In this document: positions 61,511 through 64,000 of the stretch, piece after piece
Layout of the letters: each line of letters starts with the position of its first letter
Position numbering within the stretch: the first letter of the stretch is position 1
Assembly (NCBI GenBank): GCA_038501195.1
Contig: JBBPUQ010000006.1
Span: forward strand, 3,472,001-3,536,000
Direction of reading: 5' to 3'
DNA length: 64,000 nt
Source of the DNA: Nemania diffusa
Lineage: Eukaryota > Ascomycota > Sordariomycetes > Xylariales > Xylariaceae
The notes under the pieces: model-generated
Seen by the model: only the letters and a program-made list of their open reading frames with translations
What the model was told of the DNA's origin: nothing
Database searches by the model: none
Translations under genes and position numbers: made by a program

Positions 61511-63334
61511 ATTTAAAATATTAAATTTATATATTATAAAAAAATTATTAACAATAATAAAAACAATATAACTTTTAAAATATTTTTTTTTAATTATAAA
61601 CAAGTATTTATTATTTTTTTAAAAGTTTTTAATAATAATAAAACTAATTTTTAAAAATTTAAAAAATTATTAGTTAATTTAATAAATAAATAAAATATAT
61701 TTTTTAAAAACAAACTTTTTTTAATTATAAAACTAGTTATAATTAAAACATTTATATAATTAATTATAAAACTTTATAAAATTAAATATATATTAATTAT
61801 TATTTTAAATAATATTTTAAATTAATTTAAATATAATATTAATAATATTTTTTATAAGTTTTTTTAATTATTTATTATTATTATAGCTTTTATTATAACA
61901 TTTTTACATAATATTTTTAAAGCTTTTTTTTATTTAATATTACAACTTTAACTATTTATTTTTATCGATTTAATTAAAACTATATATAAATAAAAAATTT
62001 TAATACAAAAGTTATAACTTTATTAAATTTATTAAAATATTATATTTAAAAATAACAATTTTATAAATGTTAATTAGTTTTACTATTATAATTATAATAT
62101 AATAATAAATTATTTATATATTTTTATATATATTTAAAAAAAATTAAACAATTTTATAAAAACTTATATAAATAAAACTAGCAAAAATGCTATAACAATT
62201 GTTTTTTATTTTTATTATAAATTATTAATATTAATTTAAAACAATAAATTAAAAATAAAATATAACAGTTATATTAATTTTTTTATATTTATTTAAAATG
62301 CTTTTTTTTATATAAAATTAATAATATAATAATTATAAACAATATTTTAATTATAAATAAAAAGTTTTTATTATTATAAAAATAAATCAATAGTTTATAT
62401 ATATTAATTATAACTTTTTTAAAAAAAATATATAGCTTTTTTATAATAATAACTAAAGCTATAAAAAAAACTTTTAATATAAATATTTTAAACATTAAAA
62501 TATATAATATTATTTATAAATAAAAAAACTATTTTTTTAATAATTATAACTAGTTATAAATAATTTATTAATATTATTAATTTTATAAATATATATAAAT
62601 AATAAATGTTATATTTATTAAATAATAATAATAATTATTATGAATTAAATAACTTTTTTTTTATTATAAAAGCTTTATAAATTATTAAATAAATTATTTA
62701 TTATATTATATATACTTTTTTATTTTATTATATATTTGCTATAAATAATAATAAAGGTTTTATTATATTTATTTAATAATAAAAAATTTTAATAACTATT
62801 TAAAAATATTTTAAATATAAAATTAAAATATTATTAATATATTTTTATAATAATATTTATTTTTAACTGTTTTAAAATATACATTTATACTTTATTTTAA
62901 AATTAAATATATTAAAATATATTTAATATATATTATAACAAAACTTTTTATTATTAAAAACTTTTTTATATAATTTATATAATTTTAATTAAACATTTAA
63001 ATAGTAAGTTTTATTAAAATTATTAACAAAAACATTTTTTATAATTTTAACTTTTTTATTTTTATTATAATTTATTAAAACTATTAATAAAAATATTTTT
63101 TATAGTTTTAGTTTTTTTATTTTTATAAAACATTTTAAATATTATAATATGTTTTTTTTATTAGCTTTTTTTATTGTTATTTTATTTTTGTTTTATTAAT
63201 TTAATTATAATAATATTTGCAATATTTGTTTATTAATAAATTATTTTATAGTGTTTTAATATTATATTTTAATTTATTTTATAATAAAAATATTATATAA
63301 TAAAAATATTGTTTTTTTTTTAAAAAAAAAACCG
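61511..63334. other. AT-rich region without a gene, with a 62-bp duplication
   Basis: Low-complexity A/T. At 63021-63131 a block with acattttttataattttaac, ttttttatttttat is repeated once at a distance of about 62 bp (atattttttatagttttagt). Nothing else is recognisable. Confidence 0.45.
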
Positions 63335-63533
63335 CAAATATTAAATATATTAAAAAAACTTTGTTAAAAAAGTTTTATTAAAAAAGCTTTTTCAAAAAGT
63401 TGTTCATAAAAGATTTTTATAATAATATTGTTTTTATAATATTTTTTTAAAACTTATATATATTTAGTACTAGTTTTATATTTTAAACAAAAAATTTAAA
63501 TAATAATTTATATATAAAATTTTACATTAAGCT
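63335..63533. repeat. Dispersed repeat R3, copy 2
   Basis: Matches 41696-41885. This copy keeps accgcaaatatt and aaagttgttcataaaag, so it is less mutated. It ends at attaagct and is followed at once by a Gyp4 LTR fragment, so R3 and the LTR are joined here by insertion or recombination. Confidence 0.65.
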
Positions 63534-63537
63534 ATTT

Positions 63538-63762
63538 AATATAGTTTATTATAAATAATATTTATATTTAAGTTTATAAAAATATAATATAAATTAAAAA
63601 TAGTAAACATTTAAAATTAAGTTAAAAAAAAAAACCTAAAGGCTTTTTTTATTTATTTAATTTACCGATATGAGGTAGTTTTAAATAGAACTAATGTTAA
63701 AAATATATACAAAGTGGTTTTAAAAAACCTATTTTTTAAAACTTTTATACTTATTTATATTA
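63538..63762 (-). repeat. 5' fragment of a Gyp4 LTR
   Basis: First 225 bp of the LTR on the minus strand, the same extent as the fragment at 29158-29385. It is intermediate in mutation state: it keeps aaacctaaaggct, accgatatgaggtag and caaagtgg, but other sites have changed. This again fits short copies being spared. Confidence 0.85.
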
Positions 63763-64000
63763 CTATTTTAACAGTTTTTAATTAATTAAAACAAGTTTAA
63801 ACTTAAATATATTAAAATATATTTATATAATTATTATATAAAATAATATTTTTTTATAATAATTAAGTTTTTAAATATATTATATAAATTAAAGTTTATT
63901 AATTATAGTTTTTAATATTTTAAAGATTATTTTTATTAAATTGTTTTATTTTATTTATATAAAAATAATAATAGTTTAATTAATTTAATATTAACTATAA
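63763..64000. other. AT-rich end of the window
   Basis: No gene or repeat relationship seen. Confidence 0.5.

Noticed and set aside
62289..62495. A 68-residue hydrophobic minus-strand frame
   Set aside because: Composition of A/T codons only, with no similarity or context.
1..64000. Mitochondrial genome as an explanation for the AT content
   Set aside because: No respiratory or rRNA gene is present, and LTR retrotransposons and a hAT gene with spliceosomal-type introns are nuclear features.

Overview
This window looks like an extremely AT-rich heterochromatic block, an AT-isochore or possibly a centromere flank, from a filamentous ascomycete fungus that uses repeat-induced point mutation (RIP). 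Whole lines lack any G or C (14041-14100 is one). Nearly everything recognisable is a decayed transposable element. Copies of the same repeat differ mainly by C-to-T and G-to-A changes. Catalytic Asp codons have become Asn, and Trp, Gln and Arg codons have become stops or Gln. I see no intact host gene. The organism assignment is inference from this mutation pattern, from the short GT-AG introns in the hAT relic, and from the element families.

Layout. At 1-2030 there is gene-poor DNA with a foldback repeat, a strong short hairpin and a tRNA-like fossil. At 2037-5155 (minus strand) lies a multi-exon hAT transposase pseudogene, the least mutated coding sequence here. At 5.2-9.2 kb there are four adjacent tandem arrays (units of about 106, 123, 206 and 7 bp) ending in a small inverted-repeat element. 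From 9.2 to 41.3 kb is a nest of Ty3/Gypsy retrotransposons. The foundation is a minus-strand family with a long LTR of about 1.1 kb, called Gyp4 here, in a tandem arrangement: LTR / gag-like / LTR / pol / gag-like / LTR / LTR. Into its left gag-like copy two other Gypsy elements inserted: Gyp1 (14847-21557, minus, TSD tatat) and Gyp2 (23397-31015, plus, TSD aatat). A truncated, inverted second copy of Gyp1 lies at 9223-12911 and forms a large inverted repeat with Gyp1.

At 44839-51965 there is a third plus-strand Gypsy (Gyp3) with 310-bp LTRs and TSD tttat. At 52373-54413 lie two copies of a 0.6-0.7 kb TIR element related to the small one at 8988-9222. From 54.4 to 63.3 kb I see only repeats and low-complexity DNA without a recognisable gene. 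The window ends with a fragment of the Gyp4 LTR at 63538-63762.

The elements were presumably active, then mutated and silenced. A short Gyp4 LTR fragment inside Gyp2 (29158-29385) kept its GC content and serves as an internal 'before' picture of the mutation process. I found no convincing undescribed enzymatic system. The most unusual structures are the palindrome-bearing tandem arrays and their related TIR family, the LTR-to-LTR tandem with a pol-less copy, and the large Gyp1 inverted repeat. All boundaries were read by eye and are approximate unless a TSD fixes them.
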